From: an uncultured Clostridia bacterium
GTDB lineage: Bacteria; Bacillota; Clostridia; TANB77; CAG-508
DNA: 25,595 bases
Assembly (NCBI GenBank): GCA_934177555.1
Contig: CAKPPL010000004.1
Span: forward strand, 1-25,595
Direction: 5' to 3'
Positions 6,246-12,508 of this stretch are shown one piece after another. Below the pieces are notes generated by a model. The model was not told the origin of the DNA. It saw nothing but the letters and a program-made list of their open reading frames with translations, and searched no databases. The position numbers were made by a program, and so were the translations under genes. Position 1 is the stretch's first letter. The number at the start of each line of letters is the position of its first letter.

Positions 6246-6274
6246 ATTATAATTTTATTTTAACAAAATTACAA
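6246..6274 (-). promoter_or_regulatory. Promoter of the ART-like unit
   Basis: On the minus strand TTGTAA (6269-6274) and TATAAT (6246-6251) are 17 bases apart, about 30 bases before the ATG. The -35 lies inside the last codons of the transposase remnant. Confidence 0.65.
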
Positions 6275-6440
6275 TATTTTTTTTCCATCTCCATAATGAT
6301 GTTCTTGATATATGATATTTTCTGCATACATATCCTATATCTCCACAATTTCTATACATTTCTACTGCATGAATTCTTGTTTTTAATTCATGTGGTAAAT
6401 ATCTATTGGTATTTTTATTTTTTTGTGTTATAATATCCAT
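6255..6440 (-). pseudogene. IS481-type transposase remnant (N-terminal HTH only)
   Basis: From the ATG at 6440 there are 61 codons before a stop. The peptide M-D-I-I-T-Q-K-N-K-N, then R-Y-L-P-H-E-L-K-T-R-I, A-V-E-M-Y-R-N-C-G-D-I, V-C-R-K-Y-H-I-S and S-L-W-R-W matches the helix-turn-helix start of IS481-like DDE transposases (recalled family pattern). Full proteins exceed 300 residues; here similarity stops right after W-R-W-K-K-N and the catalytic core is gone. The longer frame from 6485 adds 15 residues of no family likeness. It marks an old insertion beside the accessory genes. Confidence 0.7.
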
Positions 6441-6441
6441 A

Positions 6442-6504
6442 AGTGATTCAAGTCCTTTCGTATAATTTATTTTTAGACAATTCAATTATACTACTTGAAT
6501 CACT
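6442..6504. repeat. 11-bp inverted repeat next to the transposase remnant
   Basis: AGTGATTCAAG (6442-6452) and CTTGAATCACT (6494-6504) are perfect inverted copies 41 bases apart, and the right arm runs into TTTTTTT. They could form a plus-strand terminator-like hairpin or be a leftover of the insertion sequence end. Confidence 0.55.
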
Positions 6505-6605
6505 TTTTTTCTATATTATTTTTGTTTCACATCAATTGTAACACTACAACTAAATTAAGCATTTTTTAATTCCTTTGATGAAATTAAAATAATCTCTATA
6601 AAATC

Positions 6606-7220
6606 CTAAAGAATAATTCTATCTTTTTTCATTTTTTCTATTATTTTAGCATAAACTCTATCTCTTACCCATGGTTCTGAAGTTGCTTTTAATATTTCAT
6701 CTACACTAAACCATTTTACTCCACTATTCTCATCTTCTTTTATATGAATTTCTTCATTTTCATCAGCTTCTAGCAAATATGTTATATTAAGATGAACATG
6801 TGAACTTATATATTTTCCTCTTTTTTCATGTCCATCTACAGTAATTATTTCTAATGAATAAATCTCTGGTAAAATTGGAACTACATTTTTTATTCCCGTT
6901 TCCTCTTTAGCTTCTTTTATAGCTACATTTAAAAGATTACTATCTCCATCACTATGTCCACCAGTCCAAGCCCATGAATTATAAATTTTATGATATATCA
7001 TTAAAATTTTTGTTCTTTTTTTATTAATTACAAATGCTGAACTAGTAAAGTGTCCATACTCATTTTGTCTAGTTAATATATTATCAAAATCACTAATATA
7101 TTTTATCATTACTTTTTTATCATTTTCTTCTTGTTCATTATATGGTATATATTTTTCTATTTTTTCTTTTAAGCTATTTATACCTGATGAATTCTCATTT
7201 AATTTCACTTTATTTAACAT
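6606..7220 (-). CDS. NUDIX hydrolase with altered Nudix box
   Basis: The 204-residue product has the NUDIX fold signature W-A-W-T-G-G-H (84-89) followed by S-D-G-D-S-N-L-L-N-V-A-I-K-E-A-K-E-E-T-G-I. Members hydrolyse nucleoside diphosphates linked to another moiety, with metal bound by the R-E-x2-E-E glutamates. E103, E106 and E107 are kept, but the first Glu of the consensus G-x5-E is Ser94 and the Arg is Lys102. The substrate cannot be told. The start is supported by AAGGAG 8 bases upstream. The gene stands alone, with a promoter at 7247-7275 and only a weak AT-rich hairpin (about 6564-6590) as terminator. Confidence 0.88.
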   Translation of the reverse strand: MLNKVKLNENSSGINSLKEKIEKYIPYNEQEENDKKVMIKYISDFDNILTRQNEYGHFTSSAFVINKKRTKILMIYHKIYNSWAWTGGHSDGDSNLLNVAIKEAKEETGIKNVVPILPEIYSLEIITVDGHEKRGKYISSHVHLNITYLLEADENEEIHIKEDENSGVKWFSVDEILKATSEPWVRDRVYAKIIEKMKKDRIIL

Positions 7221-7246
7221 ATTTATCTCCTTTATCTATATAGATT

Positions 7247-7275
7247 TATATATCATAAAGTATTTTTTTCTACAA
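7247..7275 (-). promoter_or_regulatory. Probable promoter of the NUDIX gene
   Basis: On the minus strand TTGTAG (7270-7275) and TATATA (7247-7252) are 17 bases apart, about 27 bases from the ATG. Confidence 0.5.
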
Positions 7276-7318
7276 TATTCTATATTAAAATTTTTCATAA
7301 TAAAAATATTCAATATAC

Positions 7319-7347
7319 TTGAAAATTCTTAAAATTTGAAGTATAAT
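7319..7347 (+). promoter_or_regulatory. Promoter of tRNA-Arg
   Basis: TTGAAA (7319-7324) and TATAAT (7342-7347) are 17 bases apart; the tRNA begins 21 bases further on. Confidence 0.8.
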
Positions 7348-7368
7348 ATTATTGATTTTATAATATAT

Positions 7369-7445
7369 GCAGCAGTAGCTTAGCTGGATAGAGCACTCGG
7401 CTACGAACCGAGAGGTCGGGGATTCGAATTCCTCCTGCTGCACCA
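7369..7445 (+). tRNA. tRNA-Arg (anticodon ACG), CCA encoded
   Basis: A full cloverleaf is visible: acceptor stem GCAGCAG/CTGCTGC, D-arm GCTT/GAGC, anticodon stem CTCGG/CCGAG with loop CTACGAA (anticodon ACG, read as ICG after deamination), T-arm GGGGA/TCCTC with loop TTCGAAT, discriminator A and encoded CCA (7443-7445). It reads CGN arginine codons. It is a single-gene unit with its own promoter and terminator. Confidence 0.97.
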
Positions 7446-7446
7446 A

Positions 7447-7478
7447 AACTCTCAAGCTGACTTGAGAGTTTTTATTTT
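7447..7478 (+). terminator. Terminator of tRNA-Arg
   Basis: AACTCTCAAG (7447-7456) pairs with CTTGAGAGTT (7461-7470) around CTGA, followed by TTTATTTTT. Confidence 0.92.
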
Positions 7479-7498
7479 TATAATAAATTATGTAAAAT

Positions 7499-7527
7499 TT
7501 GATATTATATAGTATATGTGATATAAT
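7499..7527 (+). promoter_or_regulatory. Promoter of the 105-residue gene
   Basis: TTGATA (7499-7504) and TATAAT (7522-7527) are 17 bases apart, about 30 bases before the ATG. Confidence 0.75.
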
Positions 7528-7557
7528 AATATATATAAATTATTTTGGAGGTTAGAT

Positions 7558-7875
7558 ATGTTAAAAATTATTTCTTCAAAATTAGCTGCACGGAAAGCTA
7601 TAAAAGCACAGTTGCAGAAAGAAATTCCACAAATAAATGCTGCTTTGGAAAAAGCAATTAGCAATGGAGAAATCAGAATCTATTATACTGGTACTATCTC
7701 AAAGCCAACATTTAAAATGCTAAAAAAAGCAGGATACATTGTTGAAAATTGGGATATAGTTGATTTAGATACTGAAATCACATGGTATCACAAATATAAT
7801 GAAATTAGCGAAAATGATTCGGAACTCGAAAAAATCGCTAAAGATATTGCACTTGAAATTGTGGACTTTCACTAA
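7558..7875 (+). CDS. Small unknown protein, phage-like in pattern
   Basis: The 105-residue protein has a good SD (GGAGGT, 7547-7552) and its own promoter and terminator, so it is very likely real. It starts with a basic helix (A-A-R-K-A-I-K-A-Q-L-Q-K-E-I), continues with I-N-A-A-L-E-K-A-I-S-N-G-E-I-R-I-Y-Y, then L-K-K-A-G-Y-I-V and T-E-I-T-W-Y. This helix, 'ai..G', strand, 'LKk.GY.v', 't.itW' order recalls small proteins found in clostridial phages and chromosomes, of unknown function (recalled). It has no membrane span or catalytic motif. It is isolated from its neighbours. Confidence 0.75.
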   Translation: MLKIISSKLAARKAIKAQLQKEIPQINAALEKAISNGEIRIYYTGTISKPTFKMLKKAGYIVENWDIVDLDTEITWYHKYNEISENDSELEKIAKDIALEIVDFH

Positions 7876-7902
7876 TCTCAAAAAAACAGATAATATCTGA
7901 AG

Positions 7903-7931
7903 AAAAACCTACTATTTTATAGTAAGTTTTT
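7903..7931. terminator. Bidirectional terminator between convergent genes
   Basis: AAAAACCTACTAT pairs with ATAGTAAGTTTTT around TTT (one C-A mismatch). It serves the plus-strand gene ending at 7875 and overlaps the stop of the minus-strand gene ending at 7912. A second small palindrome, CAGATAATATCTG, lies at 7887-7899. Confidence 0.75.
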
Positions 7932-8481
7932 CTTTTTTATCATATAAATACTCATTATTTAATTGAACTGATTTTTCATTTAAGTCAAAATCAGATATTT
8001 TTTCAATAAAATTTATAATTTTATCTAAATTTAAATATTTAAGATTTCCATTCTTTTTTTGCATATATTTTTCTATATTTTCTAATACTTCTATATTATA
8101 TCTATCTAAAAGATACATATTTAAACAATCAAAATCATTATACAAACTATCATTATACTTTTCAGTTAAAGAAATCTCATAAGAAAAATCTTCCATATAA
8201 AAATAGTAATCTGTTAGTAAATGTAAAAAATATCCTTTCCAATAGTCTTCATTCATGTTAACTCTTGTATCTGCCAAAAATCTATCAATATGCATTTCTG
8301 TATGATATCTTCTCCATTCCCCATAATGTGTCAAACTTTTATCTTTACAAATGTCATTCATTTCTTCATTTAAGTCTGGAGCTATTGCTCCATTTATAAA
8401 TTGTTTTTCATCTTTTATTTCATTTTTATGTTTATTTATATATTGTTTTGCTACTGCTATATGTATTGTTAATCCTGGCAT
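7912..8481 (-). CDS. Zinc-dependent phospholipase C-like protein
   Basis: The 189-residue product has the metal-ligand layout of the zinc phospholipase C/S1-P1 nuclease-like group: a His near the start (H7 in L-T-I-H-I-A-V-A), G-A-I-A-P-D (31-36), T-H-Y-G (51-54) and the helix W-K-G-Y-F-L-H-L-L-T-D-Y-Y (81-93) with H87 and D91. Family members bind zinc and hydrolyse phosphoester bonds. There is no signal peptide, so this is a cytoplasmic variant often annotated as a phospholipase C family protein; the substrate is unknown. AGAGG precedes the ATG by 7 bases. It lies 73 bases after the 3D-domain gene with a terminator between them, and I see no separate strong promoter. Confidence 0.75.
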   Translation of the reverse strand: MPGLTIHIAVAKQYINKHKNEIKDEKQFINGAIAPDLNEEMNDICKDKSLTHYGEWRRYHTEMHIDRFLADTRVNMNEDYWKGYFLHLLTDYYFYMEDFSYEISLTEKYNDSLYNDFDCLNMYLLDRYNIEVLENIEKYMQKKNGNLKYLNLDKIINFIEKISDFDLNEKSVQLNNEYLYDKKEKLTIK

Positions 8482-8522
8482 TTCAATCCTCTTTCTATAT
8501 TTATTACTACTTTTATTCCTAA

Positions 8523-8552
8523 AAAATAGAGAACATTTATGTTCTCTATTTT
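8523..8552 (-). terminator. Terminator of the 3D-domain gene
   Basis: AAAATAGAGAACAT (8523-8536) and ATGTTCTCTATTTT (8539-8552) form a 13-14 bp stem; on the minus strand the T-run TTTTTT follows. It lies two bases beyond the stop codon. Confidence 0.88.
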
Positions 8553-8554
8553 AA

Positions 8555-9499
8555 TTAATCTTCAACTTGAACTGGTAAATATTTTACTCCCCAAGCAAGA
8601 GCTTCAGCATGTGAATTCATGTATATGTCTATTTTATTTCCTTTTATTGCTCCTCCTCTATCTTCAACAACATATTCTTTACCATTTATAACTAATTTTG
8701 TTCCATATGCAAATTGTGCTGATGCAGCAACTGTACGACCTGCTGTTGCTTTAGTTCCTGATGCTGTATATCCTGTTGTTTTTCCACAACATTTAGCACA
8801 TGAGCAATATGCTGTTACTTTAAATATTTTTGTTGTTCCTTCATTAGAAATATTTGTTGTACTTATATTTGTTCTTGAAGATGATGCTCTTGATGTAGCA
8901 TTTTTTTGAACTTGAACTATTTTATCTACTGGTTCTTTTACTATTGCTTCTGATATTTTTGTTCTTTCAATTTCTTCTTCGTTTTGATATCTAACTTTAT
9001 ATGTTATTTCTTTTAATCCTTCTTCTCCTTGACGAATAACTTTGTTTCTTGTGTCTGATGAACCCTCTGAAGAATCTTTTGTTATTGTCTCAAATGGGAT
9101 TGCTTCTTGTTCTACAACTATTTTTTCGATTATTGGTGAATAGCTTTTTAAAATTTCATCTAATGTTGTTTCTATTCCATTTTCTGATATTTTTGCTATT
9201 TGAACTTCTTGTTCAGATTTATTTGTAATTACAATTTTATTTTCATCTGTAATTTGTGAATCTAAATCTGGACTTACTCTTTCATCACTTTTAACAATTA
9301 TATTATTATCTGCTAAAATTTGTGATACATTGCTTTTGGTTGTGATTACATTCATTTTATATCCATTTGCCATTGTTACTTCAACACTTTTTATATCTAT
9401 TTCTGTTGCCATAACACTAACTCCAAATATTAAAATTAATATTAAACTAACACCAATGATTTTCATAATCGAAATAGATGCACTATCTTTTTTATTCAT
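8555..9499 (-). CDS. Secreted DUF348-G5-3D domain protein (YabE/Rpf-like)
   Basis: The 314-residue protein has an N-terminal hydrophobic segment (residues 13-31) acting as signal or anchor. A DUF348 ubiquitin-like domain follows (about 33-95), then a G5 domain (about 122-198, with the usual E-x-I-P-F-E-T), a Ser/Thr-rich linker (200-222) and a C-terminal 3D domain (225-312). The 3D domain shows K-V-T-A-Y-C, A-S-G-T-K-A, G-T-K-L-V-I-N-G, V-E-D-R-G-G-A-I-K-G and I-D-I-Y-M, with D280 and D291 as expected catalytic acids. Relatives (YabE, RpfB-like, MltA-type fold) remodel peptidoglycan and are linked to growth resumption and spores. The cysteine cluster C-S-C-A-K-C-C in the 3D domain is common in clostridial members. 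GGAGG lies 8 bases before the ATG. It is monocistronic with its own promoter and terminator. Confidence 0.93.
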   Translation of the reverse strand: MNKKDSASISIMKIIGVSLILILIFGVSVMATEIDIKSVEVTMANGYKMNVITTKSNVSQILADNNIIVKSDERVSPDLDSQITDENKIVITNKSEQEVQIAKISENGIETTLDEILKSYSPIIEKIVVEQEAIPFETITKDSSEGSSDTRNKVIRQGEEGLKEITYKVRYQNEEEIERTKISEAIVKEPVDKIVQVQKNATSRASSSRTNISTTNISNEGTTKIFKVTAYCSCAKCCGKTTGYTASGTKATAGRTVAASAQFAYGTKLVINGKEYVVEDRGGAIKGNKIDIYMNSHAEALAWGVKYLPVQVED

Positions 9500-9533
9500 A
9501 AAAATCTTATATCCTCCTTTTTACGACATTTCT

Positions 9534-9562
9534 ATTATACTATTTATTTTATTTTTTGTCAA
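9534..9562 (-). promoter_or_regulatory. Perfect promoter of the 3D-domain gene
   Basis: On the minus strand TTGACA (9557-9562) and TATAAT (9534-9539) are separated by 17 bases, about 35 bases before the ATG. Confidence 0.9.
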
Positions 9563-9674
9563 ATTTTAAGATTTTATAGGACTATTTTCCGTAAGCCTTG
9601 ATAATACTTTGTCATGATATATTATATGTTGCTTGTACTTAAAAAATTACTAAAAAATTTATTTTTTATTTTTA

Positions 9675-9703
9675 TTGTAAAAAACAATTATATATGGTAA
9701 TAT
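9675..9703 (+). promoter_or_regulatory. Probable promoter of lemA-htpX
   Basis: TTGTAA (9675-9680) and TAATAT (9698-9703) are 17 bases apart, about 30 bases before the ATG. The rest of the divergent gap (9563-9674) holds nothing else I can identify. Confidence 0.55.
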
Positions 9704-9733
9704 GTATATATATTATTAAAAGGAGGTATTAAT

Positions 9734-10288
9734 ATGTGGATTGCACTAATAATTATTATTGTTCTTTTAATCCTTTGGGTTGTATCTGTTTATAATGGAT
9801 TAATCTCATCAAAATTAAAAGTTGATAATGCTTGGAGTCAAATTGATGTACAATTACAAAGAAGATTTGATTTAATACCTAATTTTGTTGAAACTGTTAA
9901 AGGATATATGAAACATGAATCAGAAACTTTCGAAAAAATCGCTGCACTTAGAACTTCATGGGCAAATTCTTCAACTGTAGGAGAAAAAGCAAAATTAGAT
10001 GGTGAACTTACTGGAGCACTAAAAACTATAATGGCTGTTTCAGAAAATTATCCAGAATTAAAAGCTAATACAAACTTCACAGAATTATCAGAAGAATTAA
10101 GAAATACAGAAAATAAAATCTCATTTTCAAGACAATTCTATAATGATAGTGTTACAAACTATAATACAAAATTAGAGCTTTTCCCTTCAAATATAATTGC
10201 AAATATGTTTAACTTTAAACCAAGAGAATTATTTGCTGTTGAAAATGAAGAAGCTAGAAAAAATGTTAAAGTTGATTTTAATAACTAA
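9734..10288 (+). CDS. lemA: LemA family membrane protein
   Basis: The 184-residue protein has one N-terminal membrane helix (about 2-22) and the LemA core: V-D-N-A-W-S-Q-I-D-V-Q-L-Q-R-R-F-D-L-I-P-N (31-51), then V-E-T-V-K-G-Y-M-K-H-E, and a C-terminal F-N-F-K-P-R-E-L-F. The body is a helical bundle outside the membrane helix. The biochemical role is unknown, but LemA is very often encoded beside HtpX-like proteases, as here, and the two are thought to act together in membrane quality control. AGGAGGT precedes the ATG by 9 bases. Confidence 0.95.
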   Translation: MWIALIIIIVLLILWVVSVYNGLISSKLKVDNAWSQIDVQLQRRFDLIPNFVETVKGYMKHESETFEKIAALRTSWANSSTVGEKAKLDGELTGALKTIMAVSENYPELKANTNFTELSEELRNTENKISFSRQFYNDSVTNYNTKLELFPSNIIANMFNFKPRELFAVENEEARKNVKVDFNN

Positions 10289-10294
10289 AAAATT

Positions 10295-10327
10295 ATGGAT
10301 AGAATTTGTTTTATAAATTCTATCCAT
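10295..10327. repeat. 12-bp intercistronic hairpin between lemA and htpX
   Basis: ATGGATAGAATT (10295-10306) and AATTCTATCCAT (10316-10327) pair perfectly around 9 bases. No T-run follows, so it is more likely an mRNA processing or stability element than a full terminator. Confidence 0.75.
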
Positions 10328-10349
10328 TCTTAATAATTGGAGGTTTTAT

Positions 10350-11246
10350 ATGTTTGAAGATATAAAGAAAAATAAAATGAAATCGTGGCTAATTATTTTC
10401 TGTTTTTTAATATTTATAACATTAATTATTTATTATATATGTATGGCATTAGACTTAGGAACAATGTCTATTGTAATTGCTTTATTATTCTCAATTATAT
10501 CAACATTTGGTTCATATTTCTTTAGTGATAAAATTGTATTATCACTTAATAATGCTAGACCAGCAACAAAAGAAGAAAATTTAAAATTAGTAAATATATT
10601 AGATGCCCTTATGATATCTTCTGGTTTACCTGCTAAACCAAAATTATATATTGTAGAAGATCTTCAACCAAATGCTTTTGCAACTGGAAGAAATCCTCAA
10701 AATGCTGTAATTTGTGTAACAACTGGTTTACTAGATAAATTAGAATATTATGAATTAGAAGGAGTTATTGCACATGAAATGTCACATATTAAAAATTATG
10801 ACATTTTACTTTCTGCTCTTGTTTCTGTAATGGTTGGATTTGTTGTAATGCTTTCAGATTGGTTCACTAGAATTACTTTTTGGGGTGGGGCCAGAAGACG
10901 AGATGATGATGATAATAATGGAAATGCGATTTTAATGCTTATAGGTCTAATATTTTTGATATTATCCCCTATTTTTGGAAAATTAATGCAACTAGCTATT
11001 TCTAGAAAAAGAGAATTTCTTGCTGATGCAACAGCTATAGAATTTACTAGAAATCCTGATGGGCTAATTTCAGCACTTGAAAAAATTTCATCAGATCCAA
11101 ACGAATTAAGAGTTGCTAATAATGCTACTGAAAATATGTATATTGTTAATCCATTTCGTTCAAACAATAAGAAAAAATCATCAGATTTATGGTCTACACA
11201 TCCTAGCACAGAAGATAGAATTGAAGCATTAAGAAACTTAAAATAA
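10350..11246 (+). CDS. htpX: HtpX-like M48 membrane zinc protease
   Basis: The 298-residue protein has two N-terminal membrane helices (about 12-33 and 38-57), the zinc motif H-E-M-S-H (142-146), two further helices (about 153-170 and 193-215) and S-R-K-R-E-F-L-A-D-A (218-227), which supplies the third zinc ligand E222. A C-terminal S-T-H-P-S-T-E-D-R motif is typical of M48. HtpX degrades misfolded membrane proteins. It has its own SD (TTGGAGGT) and follows lemA after 61 bases containing a hairpin. Length and motifs are normal for the family. Confidence 0.96.
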   Translation: MFEDIKKNKMKSWLIIFCFLIFITLIIYYICMALDLGTMSIVIALLFSIISTFGSYFFSDKIVLSLNNARPATKEENLKLVNILDALMISSGLPAKPKLYIVEDLQPNAFATGRNPQNAVICVTTGLLDKLEYYELEGVIAHEMSHIKNYDILLSALVSVMVGFVVMLSDWFTRITFWGGARRRDDDDNNGNAILMLIGLIFLILSPIFGKLMQLAISRKREFLADATAIEFTRNPDGLISALEKISSDPNELRVANNATENMYIVNPFRSNNKKKSSDLWSTHPSTEDRIEALRNLK

Positions 11247-11298
11247 ATTTGTCACTTTTTGTCTATAAAGAACATATTATACAACGTGAGGTGTTAAT

Positions 11299-11853
11299 AT
11301 GTTCTTTAATTGTATTTTTTTAGCTTTATCTGTTAGTATTGATTCCTTAGGAATAGGAATTACATATGGAATAAAAAACACAAAAATAAGTAAATCAAGT
11401 AATATTATTTTATTTTTAATAGCATTTTTTACTACTTTAGGAAGTATTGGAATTGGTATGACAATTTCGTTATTTTTTTCTTCTAATTTCTCAGCATTAT
11501 TAGGATCTGCTTTTTTGATTTTTTTAGGTTTATTTAATATTTATAAAACATTATTTAAATCTTCTGTAAATTTTGATTTTGATAATTCTTCAATTATAGA
11601 TAAAAAAGAAGCATTTTTCTTAGGAGTAGCTCTTTCTATTGATTCTATGTGTGTAGGAATAGGTTCTGGTGCTATTGGATTAAATTATATAATATTACCA
11701 ACATTAGTTGCTACTTTTCAGTTAATTTTTCTTAATGTTGGAAATTATATTACTAAAAGTGTTATTAAAAATATAAATTTATCTGAAAAAACTTTATCTA
11801 TTTTTTCTGCATTTATTCTAATATTTGTTGGTTTTTTTAGAATTTTGTTGTAA
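11299..11853 (+). CDS. YtaF/MntP-like membrane protein, copy 1
   Basis: The 184-residue protein has six hydrophobic helices in two related halves. Each half has the acidic membrane motif of the MntP/YtaF group: L-S-V-S-I-D-S-L-G-I-G in helix 1 and L-S-I-D-S-M-C-V-G in helix 4. MntP exports manganese; YtaF is a sporulation membrane protein of the same fold. Which role applies cannot be read from sequence; the length and motifs fit YtaF somewhat better. An SD (GTGAGGTG) precedes the ATG. It sits 52 bases after htpX with no clear terminator between, and is followed by a close paralogue. Confidence 0.85.
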   Translation: MFFNCIFLALSVSIDSLGIGITYGIKNTKISKSSNIILFLIAFFTTLGSIGIGMTISLFFSSNFSALLGSAFLIFLGLFNIYKTLFKSSVNFDFDNSSIIDKKEAFFLGVALSIDSMCVGIGSGAIGLNYIILPTLVATFQLIFLNVGNYITKSVIKNINLSEKTLSIFSAFILIFVGFFRILL

Positions 11854-11921
11854 TTTATCACATTCGCATTTTTTATTCATAAGATATTTTGAGAAACATT
11901 TTATGAAAGGATAAAAGTGTA

Positions 11922-12476
11922 ATGTTAAATTGTATATTATTAGCACTATCTGTTAGTATTGATGCATTAAGTTTAGGGGTTACATATGGAATAAAAAACT
12001 CTAAAATTTCAAAGTTTAGTAATATTATCATTTTTTTAATTGCTTTAGTATCTACTTCTTTGGCTATGTTTTTAGGAATGCTTGTTTCTATAGTGTTTTC
12101 TCCAAAACTAGGAACAACTATTGGTTCTGTGCTCTTAATTTTATTGGGAATATATATTATTTATAAAGTTCATTCTTCAAATGATGATACAAATTTTGAC
12201 TTAGATAATTCAAATTCAATAGATACAAAAGAAGCCATTATTCTAGCTCTTACAGTTTCTATTGATGCAAGTTGTGTAGGTCTTAGTTGTGGAATGATGG
12301 GATTTAATAGTTTATTATATCCATTCTTAACAGCTTTTTTCCACATGTTTTTTATTAATTGTGGAAACTACTTTTCAAAAATTATTTTTTCCAGAATAAA
12401 TACTTCAAAAAAGAATCTTTCAATTTTATCTGGAAGTATTTTAATATTAATAGCTTTAATAAGATTAACAATCTAA
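11922..12476 (+). CDS. YtaF/MntP-like membrane protein, copy 2
   Basis: Also 184 residues, this copy aligns with the preceding gene along its whole length. It has the same openings (L-A-L-S-V-S-I-D-A-L-S-L-G and V-S-I-D-A-S-C-V-G-L), the same Y-G-I-K-N stretch after helix 1 and the same central D-x-D-N-S loop. It is clearly a tandem duplication that has diverged. The SD is AAAGGATAAA. The pair may form a hetero-oligomer or have split substrates (inference). It ends in a strong bidirectional terminator. Confidence 0.85.
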   Translation: MLNCILLALSVSIDALSLGVTYGIKNSKISKFSNIIIFLIALVSTSLAMFLGMLVSIVFSPKLGTTIGSVLLILLGIYIIYKVHSSNDDTNFDLDNSNSIDTKEAIILALTVSIDASCVGLSCGMMGFNSLLYPFLTAFFHMFFINCGNYFSKIIFSRINTSKKNLSILSGSILILIALIRLTI

Positions 12477-12508
12477 AATAGTGGTAAACAATTAGTTTAC
12501 CACTATTT
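12476..12508. terminator. Bidirectional terminator between the second ytaF-like gene and smc
   Basis: A perfect 14-bp stem pairs 12476-12489 with 12495-12508 around AATTA. It overlaps the stop codons of both convergent genes. Confidence 0.85.

Noticed and set aside
7369..7445. tRNA-Arg as integration site of a genomic island
   Set aside because: The accessory genes lie on the 5' side of the tRNA, and I found no second copy of its 3' end in the window.
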